Source: Phyllobacterium chamaecytisi
Lineage (GTDB): Bacteria; Pseudomonadota; Alphaproteobacteria; Rhizobiales; Rhizobiaceae
DNA: 64,000 nt
NCBI RefSeq assembly: GCF_020164455.1
Contig: NZ_JAIQWW010000001.1
Span: 434,001 to 498,000, forward strand
Direction of reading: 5' to 3'
Below the pieces are notes generated by a model. It saw only the letters and a list, made by a program, of their open reading frames with translations, searched no databases and was not told where the DNA came from. The number at the start of each line of letters is the position of its first letter. Position 1 is the first letter of the stretch. The position numbers were made by a program, and so were the translations under genes. Shown piece after piece: positions 27,591-36,663 of this stretch.

Positions 27591-27865
27591 TCTTTCCCTT
27601 CCATGCGATCGAAGAACTCGCGATCTTCGTTCCGGATGTCGCGGAGATGGTCAGGATCCGGTTCTGCCTTGACCGGCTCGCCTTTGCACCAATCACAAAC
27701 CCGCTCGCATAGATCACAGCCGCCCTCGGGATCGACGCAGCCAATCTCGTCTAAGCAGCAGTAGATGACACCTTCGCCAGCGCAGTTTGAACAGTATTCA
27801 TCGATCTCGCGATCATCATCTGGGCTCGCGAGCTTCCATTCGTCATAACCTGGCAAGCCCGTCAT
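27587..27865 (-). CDS. Hypothetical Cys-rich zinc-finger-like protein
   Basis: A 92-residue acidic protein with Cys clusters (CSNCAGEGVIYCC, CDLCERVCDWCKG) resembling DnaJ-type or ring-like zinc modules. Start at 27865 by ATGA overlap. Function unknown. Confidence 0.65.
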   Translation of the reverse strand: MTGLPGYDEWKLASPDDDREIDEYCSNCAGEGVIYCCLDEIGCVDPEGGCDLCERVCDWCKGEPVKAEPDPDHLRDIRNEDREFFDRMEGKE

Positions 27866-28539
27866 GCCGCCACCTCGTCGATGTTCTGCTTGATGACGTC
27901 GAAGGAGACAGCGACAACCCACGGGTTAGCGTCAGCAGCACTAGCGCCGTTAATGTTGCCCCAAAGGGCGAAATAGGCGTCGGATGCCGTCTTAAAACCT
28001 TCGTCGTCGCAGCCGTCGTAAAAGTACCGATGGGCGGTCTCTTCGACGTGAACTCCGCCGGCACAATGCGCGCCTATGATGACGTTCTCGCACGCAATGC
28101 CTTCTGCCAAAGCATCGGCTTCGCTGCAATCCTGCAGACGCTCTATGCGAACATCGGTAACGATCAGAGTAAGGCGTGACACAATTCGGCGCATGAACAA
28201 CGATGGCCGCCAGCGTAGGGCTTCCGGTTGGACGCTATCCGCGCGGTAATAGACATGTCTGCGAAGATCGGGGCAGGCATGGATATCGTCTTCATTGTCA
28301 CCAACCAGCGCGTGGGTCTCTTTCACCCAGAGCCGGTCGCCAATCTCAAAGCGAACTGGAACCTTTGCCAAGCAACCGGTGTTGGAGGCGATGGCATAGA
28401 TACCGTCGTCGCCAAGCTCCATGTCTAGGACGCCAGTCGACCATTTCGGGGCTTTGATAATCCGGCGCGTCTGGAACTTGCGGCCGTCAAGCAGTGCGCG
28501 AACCATAGGAGCGCTGAACAGGGTAGGACGGTCGGTCAT
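27862..28539 (-). CDS. ASCH-domain phage protein
   Basis: A 225-residue protein with the widespread phage N-terminus LFSAPMVRALLDGRKFQTRR and the ASCH-like pattern GDRLWVKETHAL then RIVSRLTLIVTDVRIERLQD. ASCH domains are thought to bind RNA or modified nucleosides. Some annotation pipelines call these morphogenetic proteins without proof. Start at 28539 by ATGA overlap. Confidence 0.78.
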   Translation of the reverse strand: MTDRPTLFSAPMVRALLDGRKFQTRRIIKAPKWSTGVLDMELGDDGIYAIASNTGCLAKVPVRFEIGDRLWVKETHALVGDNEDDIHACPDLRRHVYYRADSVQPEALRWRPSLFMRRIVSRLTLIVTDVRIERLQDCSEADALAEGIACENVIIGAHCAGGVHVEETAHRYFYDGCDDEGFKTASDAYFALWGNINGASAADANPWVVAVSFDVIKQNIDEVAA

Positions 28540-29351
28540 TGGATACCTCCGATGCGTTCGCCAACGCGCTTTTGAAACCACAATGCGGGCGGCTGATACG
28601 GCAACGGATTCTGCGTCATGTAGACGCCGACAAAGTCCGGATAATCATCGACAGTAACAATCGTCGGCAGTGGTTCGCCGGTAGCCGATTGACTGTGGCG
28701 GTGAAAAACCGATGCAGCTTTTTGCCGTACTTCTGCTATCCGATTTGGAATGCGGGTAAACAGTGCCTGAACATCCGGATGGACGATGCTGAAGCCCGAT
28801 GTTTGAAGCGGGCTGGCCAGCGCCCTTTCGAGCGGACCTCTCCAATTTACGGGAGTGCCGTCCGTCCATTTGTAATCGCGGCCGATATGGTAGGATTTGC
28901 CGCATTCCATCGTGCTGTAGAGCGCAGGGTGGAATTCATCATCCTCTTCTGCCCAATCGGGGTGGCGCATTTTCGGCACCACGTGAGCTCCAACAGAATA
29001 CGCATAGACTATGCTTGGCTGCGCCCATTCTGGAAGCGGGCAAAAGTATTGCCCGCCGCAATACCCCATATGAATGGGTTCTGGAGGTTGGCAGGCCTTG
29101 AACATGTCGTCCGGTATGCCAAGCGTCATAGGGGCGCTGCAGGTGCCGTCCGGATCGCGAAACACTGCCATAGCGTGAGCGCTGACTGCCGCCACGATAG
29201 CGCCGCCTTCGGCGCATGGCTCGACGACTATGGTGTCAAAGTATCGTTCATTTTCCGGACGCCGAGAATGCTGAACGATTGGTTGGAGCATCCATAAAAT
29301 ATCGGATCGGAAACCGGCAAACCCGAATTTCGGCTTTTCAGTATCAGCCAT
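28536..29351 (-). CDS. Hypothetical protein, possibly sliding-clamp-like
   Basis: A 271-residue protein. The N-terminal third (FDTIVVEPCAEGGAIVAAVS, AHAMAVFRDPDG) alternates strands and turns like a DnaN-type clamp module, but the match is by feel only. The rest is aromatic-rich and unrecognised. Confidence 0.6.
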   Translation of the reverse strand: MADTEKPKFGFAGFRSDILWMLQPIVQHSRRPENERYFDTIVVEPCAEGGAIVAAVSAHAMAVFRDPDGTCSAPMTLGIPDDMFKACQPPEPIHMGYCGGQYFCPLPEWAQPSIVYAYSVGAHVVPKMRHPDWAEEDDEFHPALYSTMECGKSYHIGRDYKWTDGTPVNWRGPLERALASPLQTSGFSIVHPDVQALFTRIPNRIAEVRQKAASVFHRHSQSATGEPLPTIVTVDDYPDFVGVYMTQNPLPYQPPALWFQKRVGERIGGIQ

Positions 29352-30348
29352 GGTTCACCTCCGGAAATGCATCGTGGGTAACACCGTCGAGCAAACGGCC
29401 GGAGAGTTTCTTGCCGGCGCGGATCATGCTGTGATCAGGATCAAGATCGTCGCACCACATTGGGCGATCCCAATACTGCCACTCTTCACCATCCCATTCG
29501 GCCCACTGATATCGGCTAATCTCCGGATTATCGGGCAGATCGACGGCGCCAAGCTGCGGTGCCCATTCACCGTTCTGTTTGTGGTGATAGGCGAGACCAT
29601 GAGCGAGGCTCTGATCCCGGATAGAGCGCAGCCAGTCGGGATGCGTAGGACGTGCCTTGTGTCCTCCCTGGTCGGTTTCTCCGCCGCTGATCCACCATCC
29701 GATGGCGGGTAATTTTGGCCATCCATCGGCGCCGATCTTCAGCCCGCTCGCCTCATAGTGTTCGCCTTCGGAAAGCCGCTGCGGATAGGGATCGCCGGTC
29801 ATCCATGGCGACAGGTCGCCGAGATCCCCAAGTAGTGGTTCGCAACTGGCGAAAAGGAATAGAGGACGGAGGCCCGCGGCAACGACCATATGAGGCAGGT
29901 TCGTTTCGACGCGCTGCCTATCCTCGATCGAGGTTCCGAAAGCGATGTTGGATGGCATGAAACCTACGATCTTCACCATCTTGACGATGTTCTGTGGGCG
30001 CTTGGTAAGCAGCAACCAGACAAGGTTTGGTGTTGCGCGGATCAGGTCGAACAGATCGCGGCGCCATTCCGGCGGCACCTGATTGTCGAACACATCAGCC
30101 AGGGAGGCGCAGAACACGAATGGCCGAGTTCCATCGGTCTCGGCTTGCCGGTTCCATTTCAGCGGCTGCTTCCAGTTTGCCGGCGCAGTCCTGACCCGTT
30201 CGCCGTGAGGTCCCCATCGGACCTTGCCATAGCGCTTATCCATCAAGGCTTCGGCGTAGCAGCCATCGCAAGCCGGTGAGACTTTGGTGCAACCCATCCA
30301 CGGATTGAAGGTATGGGTAGCCCAAGAGATTGCTGTGTTCTCGGCCAT
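29344..30348 (-). CDS. DUF5131 (phage Gp37/Gp68-type) protein
   Basis: A 334-residue protein of a family common in phages. The N-terminus holds ISWATHTFNPWMGCTKVSP and a closely spaced Cys set (C-x6-C-x2-C in CTKVSPACDGCYA) that resembles a radical-SAM cluster site. LLLTKRPQNIVKMV and WWISGGETDQGG follow. The role is unknown. I use the ATG at 30348 (GGGAAG upstream), which overlaps the preceding small gene's stop as TGATG. Confidence 0.85.
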   Translation of the reverse strand: MAENTAISWATHTFNPWMGCTKVSPACDGCYAEALMDKRYGKVRWGPHGERVRTAPANWKQPLKWNRQAETDGTRPFVFCASLADVFDNQVPPEWRRDLFDLIRATPNLVWLLLTKRPQNIVKMVKIVGFMPSNIAFGTSIEDRQRVETNLPHMVVAAGLRPLFLFASCEPLLGDLGDLSPWMTGDPYPQRLSEGEHYEASGLKIGADGWPKLPAIGWWISGGETDQGGHKARPTHPDWLRSIRDQSLAHGLAYHHKQNGEWAPQLGAVDLPDNPEISRYQWAEWDGEEWQYWDRPMWCDDLDPDHSMIRAGKKLSGRLLDGVTHDAFPEVNHG

Positions 30349-30524
30349 CAGTTTGCTTCCCAATTTTCAGCGGAGAGAACGCGATCTAGATAGCGCGCCA
30401 AAGCTGGCTCGCGCATCGCATCAAGCCGGAGCTGTTCGTGCTTGGCCGCCTGCTTTTCGATGAACTCGGCAAGGCGGGCTTTGGACCGGCGGACATGGCT
30501 CGGGGCGTAGAGGGCGGAGGTCAT
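30348..30524 (-). CDS. Small hypothetical protein (58 aa)
   Basis: A short gene beginning MTSALYAPSHVRRSKARLAE with a basic helical body (FIEKQAAKHEQLRLDA). It is supported mainly by position: ATGA overlap with the upstream gene and TGATG overlap with the DUF5131 gene, the operon's usual spacing. Confidence 0.7.
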   Translation of the reverse strand: MTSALYAPSHVRRSKARLAEFIEKQAAKHEQLRLDAMREPALARYLDRVLSAENWEAN

Positions 30525-30820
30525 GCTGTCACCGGAACGAAAGCAGCCTCAAATTCTTCCACCTTTTCCATGTCGGCCTGGTAGAACACGCAGTGGTCGT
30601 TTCGATCCCAAACGACAATGGGATGTTTCATGGACTTGCACGCAGGGCCGCCGATTTCGATTTGCAAGGCAGCACGAAAGGCTTTGATGGTGTTCTCTCG
30701 CGAGTGGTCGCAGCCGATAACGACAAAGCCGCCGCCTGACATGCTGTGCATGGTGTCGCCTTCCGGCAGCAGAGCTTCTGCTTGTTCTGGCGTAAGGATA
30801 ATCTGAATATCGTCGTTCAT
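30521..30820 (-). CDS. Hypothetical phage protein
   Basis: A 99-residue protein starting MNDDIQIILTPEQAEALLPEG. Not recognised. Coupled by ATGA to both neighbours. Confidence 0.65.
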   Translation of the reverse strand: MNDDIQIILTPEQAEALLPEGDTMHSMSGGGFVVIGCDHSRENTIKAFRAALQIEIGGPACKSMKHPIVVWDRNDHCVFYQADMEKVEEFEAAFVPVTA

Positions 30821-31515
30821 GCTGAGATCCTCGTTTGATTGGCCCAGGCTTCGAAGGCTTCGCGATCACCGTTGCAGCACGTGTATTCGGGCTTGACCGG
30901 CCCTATGAATGGACTGCGCCACTGGTGCATCGGTTCGTTCCTGCTGTAATGAGCAGGCGCGATCTGCATGCCGGGGAATTTGAAAGAGATGACTACTTGC
31001 CCCCAATGCCAGGCGCCCTTGTCCATCGTGACATAGGCGTGGTGGTGGCCGCGGTATTTGTCTGGCTCGTTGTCGCAGAACTCAGCATCCGGGAAGCGCT
31101 TCAACACGACGGCCTTATAGGCCCCGATGGCAAGCTGCTCCTGTTCCTTCCGCTTCGCTGCGCGTTTCATCGATTTCCATTTGCAGCGCGCGCAACAATA
31201 AACCGAGGTGGCCTGAGTTCCGATCACACCCTCGACGGGCAAGCCTTCTTCGTCGAGCCAATCCTCATCGATCTTTGCGCCACAGCCTTGGCATTCGAAG
31301 TGCCAGCCATGTGCGATCATCACGGAAATCGTGGGGTCTTGGTTCTCGGCGAATCTGTCGGCCCATGGCGCCCGACGACACGAGACGTAGGCGAATTCGC
31401 CACCGGCATATTCGTTTGCACCATGTCGGCGCGCTGTCACGGCATGCCTGGCAAAGACGATCCCGCCCGTGTTGTCATCGGTTTCGGTTACGGCAAAGGC
31501 TTTGAGCGCGCTCAT
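30817..31515 (-). CDS. Hypothetical protein with Cys pairs
   Basis: A 232-residue protein. FECQGCGAKID and YCCARCKWK form two Cys pairs that could hold a zinc ion. The AVTETDDNTGGIVFARHAV opening looks like a phage-conserved domain. Function unknown. Confidence 0.65.
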   Translation of the reverse strand: MSALKAFAVTETDDNTGGIVFARHAVTARRHGANEYAGGEFAYVSCRRAPWADRFAENQDPTISVMIAHGWHFECQGCGAKIDEDWLDEEGLPVEGVIGTQATSVYCCARCKWKSMKRAAKRKEQEQLAIGAYKAVVLKRFPDAEFCDNEPDKYRGHHHAYVTMDKGAWHWGQVVISFKFPGMQIAPAHYSRNEPMHQWRSPFIGPVKPEYTCCNGDREAFEAWANQTRISA

Positions 31516-32027
31516 GCTGCCTCGCTTCTGGCCGTAGCGCCACGCTCGACACCCAGAAGGTCATCGATGAAGTTGAGAACGGCTTCCTTGGACTTCTGAA
31601 ACTCCGCGGCGCCCATGGCCTTCATCGACTGGCTCTTCGCCGTCATGACATGAACAACACAGTTGAGCGGAACGACCACGCAATAATCATGCAGGGGGCG
31701 GATGAAAGCGGCTACGCGCTCGGCTTCCTTTTTGTTGGCGCAGACAATCGAGCGCTCGTCACGAAACCCGGTGCGGATCAGCGCCTTTTTGCGCAGGTGT
31801 TCGACCGTCGGATACTCGCCGAGCATGGAGTCGTGCAGGTTATCGAAACCGTTCTTGACCGAAGCAAAGTAGTGATTATGCGAAACATCGGAACGTTCGC
31901 GATGCTCGACCAGCTTGTAATGCTCGCCGACAACGAAGTGTTTATCAGCCATGGTCTTGTTGAAATGGCTGGACGGGCGGAACGCGCCGTCGCCTTCATA
32001 CTGGAATGAGATCGGAGGGATGTTCAT
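31512..32027 (-). CDS. Conserved phage hypothetical protein
   Basis: A 171-residue protein containing FVVGEHYKLVEHRERSDVSH, HYFASVKNGFDNL and KALIRTGFRDERSIVC. I recognise this layout from other Rhizobiales phages, where it has no known function. Coupled within the operon. Confidence 0.7.
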   Translation of the reverse strand: MNIPPISFQYEGDGAFRPSSHFNKTMADKHFVVGEHYKLVEHRERSDVSHNHYFASVKNGFDNLHDSMLGEYPTVEHLRKKALIRTGFRDERSIVCANKKEAERVAAFIRPLHDYCVVVPLNCVVHVMTAKSQSMKAMGAAEFQKSKEAVLNFIDDLLGVERGATARSEAA

Positions 32028-32503
32028 GGGGCTGTCTCCAGCGCTTTGGCATCTTCGAAATTGACGATGCGCCGGGTCGAACCTGTCTCGCCATCGAGCT
32101 TTACAGTGTACTTGGCCGGTCCATACTCATAGACACCATCAATGGTGCCTTGCGCGTCGCCTTTAAAGGTCTTGATCGAGACGCGGGCGCCGATCGGCAA
32201 TGGTGGCTGGATATTGTTCTCAACAGCCCAAGCCTTCTGTGCTTTTTCCACTTCGATGCTGATCTCGTAGGAATAGCCGTCGAGAATTGATGCCATATCG
32301 AGATTGCAGTCCCAGTGCGCGCGGCGATCGAGATCCTTGGCCAACTCGTAACCGTCCGCAGAATCCCCGCCGTACTGCGCAAGATCGTTGGCATGTTGAT
32401 CGACCGCGTTAGCTTCGATGTGACCGGCCTTCACGAGGCGCGCGGCTATCACGGCAGCTGCGGCGAGGCGCATCTCATCATTTACTTTTGGGCGTTCTGT
32501 CAT
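32024..32503 (-). CDS. Hypothetical phage protein
   Basis: A 159-residue protein beginning MTERPKVNDEMRLAAAAVIA. The C-terminal half has PLPIGARVSIKTFKGDAQGTI, which looks like a small SH3/KOW-like barrel. Function unknown. Confidence 0.65.
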   Translation of the reverse strand: MTERPKVNDEMRLAAAAVIAARLVKAGHIEANAVDQHANDLAQYGGDSADGYELAKDLDRRAHWDCNLDMASILDGYSYEISIEVEKAQKAWAVENNIQPPLPIGARVSIKTFKGDAQGTIDGVYEYGPAKYTVKLDGETGSTRRIVNFEDAKALETAP

Positions 32504-32546
32504 TGTCCTAAACCTTTCCGGGGCATTCGCGCCCCTTGTCTGGTTG

Positions 32547-33587
32547 CTAAGCCGTCACGCGCTCGTAGGCGCGTTGCATGATGTCAACGAGGCTTTCCCA
32601 ATCGGGCGGGAAGAACGTCTCCTGCAGGTGAGCAAACTCGCAACGAAGCTCTTCCCAATCGCCTTCGTCCCGGACGCACGCAAAGCGGGTCTCAGCATCC
32701 TTCAGAACATCGTCCGGATTGGTGAAATCCTGCTTGGCAGGCTGTTGTTTCGATGGTGACGGTGGTGTGAGGTCCATCGTCTGCTGATCATCATCGGTTG
32801 CGATTTGAGCTTCTTCGATCTCGGTTTCGCCTTCATCATCGCCGTGATCATTGTCGAAGCCGTTGTCAGGGATAGGATCGATACCGCTCGGCTTCGTCGG
32901 CGAGGGCGGGATTAACGACGTCGCGGCCTGTTCCGGCTCGAAAATCTCGCCAGCGATCTCGCGGGCTTCATATTCGTCTGTGATACCGCCGAGGACGTCG
33001 GCAAAGAGCTCTCGCAAGCAGTAGCCAGCGGCGCGCCATTGCTGCATGCGCTGCGGATAGCGAAACCATGGCGCCTCGTTCGGCACATCACTCCACTGCT
33101 TCGTGTTCCAGTCCTGCTTTTTGACGAAGGGGCGCTCATCCCAAAGGCCAGCGCGCTTTGCGTCGGCGATCGAGAACTCTACCCGCTTCTGTTCGCCGGT
33201 ATCGGCACGCTTGGCCTCACACCAGCCGACGCCTCTCGCTTCGTCATATCCGGTGCGGATATAAGCAGCTTTCTTCGAGCGTCGCGCGACATTGATGATG
33301 CCATCGCCATAAAGCGCAGGTTTCCCGCCGATGACGGTGAAGCTGCGCAAAGCAACCATGGGAGGCAAGCCAAGCTCGGCGCCGGCCATGATGGCGATAG
33401 CAACAGCGCTGACCGCATCATTGCCCGTCTTTTTGCCGACGAGAGCCTTCGGTGCCAAACCGGCCGATACGACCATTGTCGACACGCGCCAGATTTCCTC
33501 AATTGACTGAGGAACGATCGCGTTCACGGATCCGCCAACCATCAATGCTGGCGGTCTGCTGTCTGGCATTTGTGTAACGGCGTTCAT
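32547..33587 (-). CDS. recT: RecT family single-strand annealing protein
   Basis: A 346-residue recombinase of the RecT family, which anneals complementary DNA strands in phage recombination. The core (residues about 25-215) has GKKTGNDAVSAVAIAIMAGA, ELGLPPMVALRSFTVIGGKP and ALYGDG, then WFRYPQRMQQWRAAGYCLRE. The C-terminal third is acidic and disordered-looking. No exonuclease partner such as RecE is seen next to it. Confidence 0.92.
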   Translation of the reverse strand: MNAVTQMPDSRPPALMVGGSVNAIVPQSIEEIWRVSTMVVSAGLAPKALVGKKTGNDAVSAVAIAIMAGAELGLPPMVALRSFTVIGGKPALYGDGIINVARRSKKAAYIRTGYDEARGVGWCEAKRADTGEQKRVEFSIADAKRAGLWDERPFVKKQDWNTKQWSDVPNEAPWFRYPQRMQQWRAAGYCLRELFADVLGGITDEYEAREIAGEIFEPEQAATSLIPPSPTKPSGIDPIPDNGFDNDHGDDEGETEIEEAQIATDDDQQTMDLTPPSPSKQQPAKQDFTNPDDVLKDAETRFACVRDEGDWEELRCEFAHLQETFFPPDWESLVDIMQRAYERVTA

Positions 33588-33862
33588 GGCATGACCTCTG
33601 CGATTGACGCCTTCAAGTCGTCGATGAATTTCCGAAGACTGATGACGGATTTTTCGTTTCCCTTGATGGGATAGATGTGAGCGTACAGGCCCTCACCGAG
33701 GGTGCCGCGCAGTTGCTGAAGGTGCCAATCGACACTTTTCAGCGACTGCTCCAAGGTATTGATGCGCGAAATTGCACTCTGCATATTCGCCGCTGCGCTC
33801 TTCATGGCAGCAACAGCGGCCTTTTCCTTTGCGATCTGATCGTCGGTTTTTTCGGCATTCAT
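33584..33862 (-). CDS. Small coiled-coil hypothetical protein
   Basis: A 92-residue protein starting MNAEKTDDQIAKEKAAVAAM. Helical for its first 60 residues, then GTLGEGLYAHIYPIKGNEKS. The start at 33862 has AGGAG nine bases upstream; a longer in-frame reading is not protein-like. Stop overlaps recT start (ATGA). Confidence 0.68.
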   Translation of the reverse strand: MNAEKTDDQIAKEKAAVAAMKSAAANMQSAISRINTLEQSLKSVDWHLQQLRGTLGEGLYAHIYPIKGNEKSVISLRKFIDDLKASIAEVMP

Positions 33863-33875
33863 TTCGGTGAAACTC

Positions 33876-34205
33876 CTACTGATCGACGTCGTCGAAGATT
33901 GAGCGGTTGCCATGCTCGTCGAGCATTGTCCCGTCGCGTGAGAAGACTGGAAAGCCGTTGGGATGTTTTGTCGCTCGCTGATCGTCGGTGCGCACGTCCT
34001 CTGAGACAAAGCGAAGGACGAACCGTTCGGCGCGGTCGGATTCGGTCTTGATCTCAACGATGGTGGCTTTGGTTTCGCCACGGCTGGTTGCGACGTAAAC
34101 CTTCTGTCCGACCTCAACGGGAATGTCGGAGAAGAAGTCGTACAAGTTCGGGCTAAAGCCGAATTTGACGGCGACGATCGTGCGATGTGCGAGGGCGTCG
34201 CTCAT
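33876..34205 (-). CDS. Hypothetical phage protein
   Basis: A 109-residue protein with a beta-rich middle (VEVGQKVYVATSRGETKATIV), possibly a small OB or SH3-like fold. Function unknown. Confidence 0.65.
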   Translation of the reverse strand: MSDALAHRTIVAVKFGFSPNLYDFFSDIPVEVGQKVYVATSRGETKATIVEIKTESDRAERFVLRFVSEDVRTDDQRATKHPNGFPVFSRDGTMLDEHGNRSIFDDVDQ

Positions 34206-35233
34206 GCCGCCCTCTTTTCTTCGAAGCGCTCGACACCGTCGAGTTCATGACCTGCGCGGATGGCGCGGTTGGCAAGCTGCTCGACAAGGGCCTTCATTTC
34301 AGGGTGATCCTTCAAGGCAATCAGCGCCTTGTCGTAATCGGCGATACGAGCGGAAACGAACGTGCGCAGCGCCAATTTGGAACCGGTACGACCGGCCGTG
34401 ACGTTGCGAGCCTGCGCTTCCTTGTCCGCCTCGGCGGCAAGCTTGGCCAGACGTTCGGCATCAGCCTTTGCAGCCTCGTCGACCGGATCATTCGGGTTGG
34501 AAGAGATGTTTTGCGCAGCGCGCGCAGCCTCATCAGCGTCGCGCCTGGCCCTGTCGGCTTCCTCGCGTGCCTTGCGTTGGCGTTCCTGTTCCAGGCGATC
34601 CTGCTCGTTAAGATAGGCGTCCGAGGCGCGCTTGATCCTTGTGGACAGGAGTTTCGGCTCCTCCTTCAGATCCCGCCACTTCTCATCGACACGACGGCCT
34701 TCGTCGAGGCTCGGCTGCTTGTCGACCTTGTGCAGGCTAGTCGCTTTGGTGCCGATGGCAGTAAGGCGCTTTGCCCAGACGGCGGCCTTGTCAGCTTGCT
34801 CCCGCGTGGTGATAGGGGTCTTGAGAAAGTTCTCCGCGATTTCCTTGTCGCTCTCGAACTCTGCTTTCAACGCCTCGAACGGATCGGAAGGCACATTAGT
34901 CAGAACCTGCGTTGGCTCCGGTTCGCGCGGCCATGGTTTGCCGGTGCGCACTGCCTGGTAGGTCTCTTCCGAGATCGGATTGCGGCAAGCATACGTCCAG
35001 ACGGTATCTGCTTCCGTGAGCTTGCCATCAACGAGGCAAATGAGTTTGCCCTTCGGATCGATCCAGATGGCGACTGTCTGCCACGGTCCATCCTTGGAGG
35101 AGCGGCGGCGGAAGAAACCGGACTTGGGATCAGCCTCCGAAACGCCGAGAGTTTTCATATGCTCGCGGGAAAGCTCGCCGCAATCACCAACGAGTTCCAA
35201 TGCTTTGAAATACCATGCGTAGGGATCAGTCAT
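34202..35233 (-). CDS. Large coiled-coil phage protein
   Basis: A 343-residue protein. The first 100 residues form an unrecognised domain (AWYFKALELVGDCGELSREH). The middle (about 200-270) is Ala/Glu/Arg-rich coiled coil (RLEQERQRKAREEADRARRD). The C-terminal domain ends GHELDGVERFEEKRAA. It sits near recT and may be a recombination or DNA-bound accessory, but this is only context. Confidence 0.65.
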   Translation of the reverse strand: MTDPYAWYFKALELVGDCGELSREHMKTLGVSEADPKSGFFRRRSSKDGPWQTVAIWIDPKGKLICLVDGKLTEADTVWTYACRNPISEETYQAVRTGKPWPREPEPTQVLTNVPSDPFEALKAEFESDKEIAENFLKTPITTREQADKAAVWAKRLTAIGTKATSLHKVDKQPSLDEGRRVDEKWRDLKEEPKLLSTRIKRASDAYLNEQDRLEQERQRKAREEADRARRDADEAARAAQNISSNPNDPVDEAAKADAERLAKLAAEADKEAQARNVTAGRTGSKLALRTFVSARIADYDKALIALKDHPEMKALVEQLANRAIRAGHELDGVERFEEKRAA

Positions 35234-35406
35234 TACGCTACTTCCTTCCGTTCAAAAACTGTGTGGTAGACATGCTTGAGTGCAGCGCGAACGCGGTCAT
35301 CCGGCTCGTTAAGCAGTCGTTTTTCGATGTGTCCGAGCGCATCTTCGCGGGAAAGCCGCTCGATGATGGCGAGATCGGAGGCGATGCAGATCTGAGCGGC
35401 GGTCAC
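35233..35406 (-). CDS. Small hypothetical protein (57 aa), GTG start
   Basis: A short gene reading VTAAQICIASDLAIIERLSR and ending VYHTVFERKEVA. It fills the gap between its neighbours with GTGA and TAATG overlaps, the pattern of the whole operon. Function unknown. Confidence 0.65.
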   Translation of the reverse strand: MTAAQICIASDLAIIERLSREDALGHIEKRLLNEPDDRVRAALKHVYHTVFERKEVA

Positions 35407-35882
35407 GATGGGTCACCGTCTAATACGTGCCGGAGATCGCTATGTGTCTGTTCAAAGTCGTGGTGGAGGATGGCTGTGCCGCCTTCCTTGACCCATGCCT
35501 TGGTGTTGCGTTCGAAGTCATCGATGAGGATGTCGCCAGGCGCGTGCATGAACAGCGGCTTGTTCGTTCCGCCCATGACTGGCAGGACCAAAACATCACC
35601 TGACAGGTGCCTTCGTACCCATGCACGCTTCTGTTTGGCGACATGCTGATAGTTCGACTTTGGACATGCAGTGAGAATGATCGGCCGCATCCAAAACACT
35701 TGGCGGAAGAAGTCATAAGCACCTTCGCAGAGCGGCATATCCAAGAAGTACGAGGGATGCGCGTTGATGGTCGACCACATGTCATCATCAGCGAGACTGC
35801 GATGATCCAAATTGAAGGTCGCCGGGAAGTGCTTGTCGAAATCAGCCATGACGCCGTCAAGATCGAGATAAAGGCGTCTCAT
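35403..35882 (-). CDS. 5'(3')-deoxyribonucleotidase-like HAD phosphatase
   Basis: A 159-residue HAD-superfamily enzyme of the NT5C type, which removes phosphate from nucleoside monophosphates. The nucleophile motif LDLDGVMADFD is at residues 6-16, the second motif is in IILTACP, and the acidic motif ILIDDF near residue 118 binds Mg. It likely shapes nucleotide pools for phage DNA. Confidence 0.85.
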   Translation of the reverse strand: MRRLYLDLDGVMADFDKHFPATFNLDHRSLADDDMWSTINAHPSYFLDMPLCEGAYDFFRQVFWMRPIILTACPKSNYQHVAKQKRAWVRRHLSGDVLVLPVMGGTNKPLFMHAPGDILIDDFERNTKAWVKEGGTAILHHDFEQTHSDLRHVLDGDPS

Positions 35883-36073
35883 GCCGCAACCTCGTCAGCC
35901 ATGATGCGGAGAGTGATCCTGCGGACCATCATCCAGCCTTCATAAGCATCGTATGTGCCGATGTAGTCGCCGTTCTTGGCGAACCAGTCACGCTTGCCTT
36001 CGACCCGTGATGGCTGGTGACGGATGGCCAGGATGGCGAGGGCGATCGAAAGATTCTTTTCAGCGGTGCTCAT
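35879..36073 (-). CDS. Small hypothetical protein (64 aa)
   Basis: Starts MSTAEKNLSIALAILAIRHQ; the middle has DWFAKNGDYIGTYDAYEGW. ATGA overlaps on both sides. Function unknown. Confidence 0.6.
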   Translation of the reverse strand: MSTAEKNLSIALAILAIRHQPSRVEGKRDWFAKNGDYIGTYDAYEGWMMVRRITLRIMADEVAA

Positions 36074-36312
36074 TTCGCACCTGCCTTCGCGTCCAGAACA
36101 CGGCGCTCGGCGTACCAGCCGACCGTCATGCAATTTTCGATTTGAACGCCGTATCCTTGGCCGGTAGTCGACCAGACGTGCTGTTCCATACACTTATCGT
36201 TCGCATCCATCAGGGAGGCGGTTTCGTATACGAAGCCGTTTGCACAGCCGGACAGGAACATGGATGAGAGGATGACGCCGAGCGTCACTCCGGTGAGAAG
36301 GGCGCGGTTCAT
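36070..36312 (-). CDS. Small predicted lipoprotein
   Basis: An 80-residue protein with a signal sequence and lipobox LSGC at about residues 20-23, so a membrane-anchored lipoprotein is likely. Three further Cys follow. Phage lipoproteins made from early operons are sometimes linked to superinfection exclusion, but nothing here proves it. Confidence 0.68.
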   Translation of the reverse strand: MNRALLTGVTLGVILSSMFLSGCANGFVYETASLMDANDKCMEQHVWSTTGQGYGVQIENCMTVGWYAERRVLDAKAGAK

Positions 36313-36659
36313 GATGCCACCGCCAGTTCTTCGGGATCGACCGGCAGTTCTTCGACTTTGACCGGATCCGGATCAACGCGGACAACCTTGCTGATCCACC
36401 ACGTCGCGTAATTCCCGTCGCCAAACGACACCCACGCATGATCGTCTTCTATGGCAAGCACCGTGGCTGTACCGGTGCCACTATCAGCCCACACCGTGTC
36501 ACCAACCTCGATGCGAGGATGGAGCATTTTCACATTGCCCAGTGGCGCATAGGTTTCGCCAAATCTGGGGATGTCTATTTTGACGGCATCCGCACCGTGG
36601 TAATCACTTGCGACCACTGCTTGGACAAGCACGACATCGCCTTTTCTAAATTTGGTCAT
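36309..36659 (-). CDS. Hypothetical protein with KOW-like strands
   Basis: A 116-residue protein with two similar segments (KFRKGDVVLVQAVVA and IEVGDTVWADSGTGTATV) of the KOW/SH3-barrel type and an acidic tail. Function unknown. Confidence 0.62.
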   Translation of the reverse strand: MTKFRKGDVVLVQAVVASDYHGADAVKIDIPRFGETYAPLGNVKMLHPRIEVGDTVWADSGTGTATVLAIEDDHAWVSFGDGNYATWWISKVVRVDPDPVKVEELPVDPEELAVAS

Positions 36660-36663
36660 GGGA

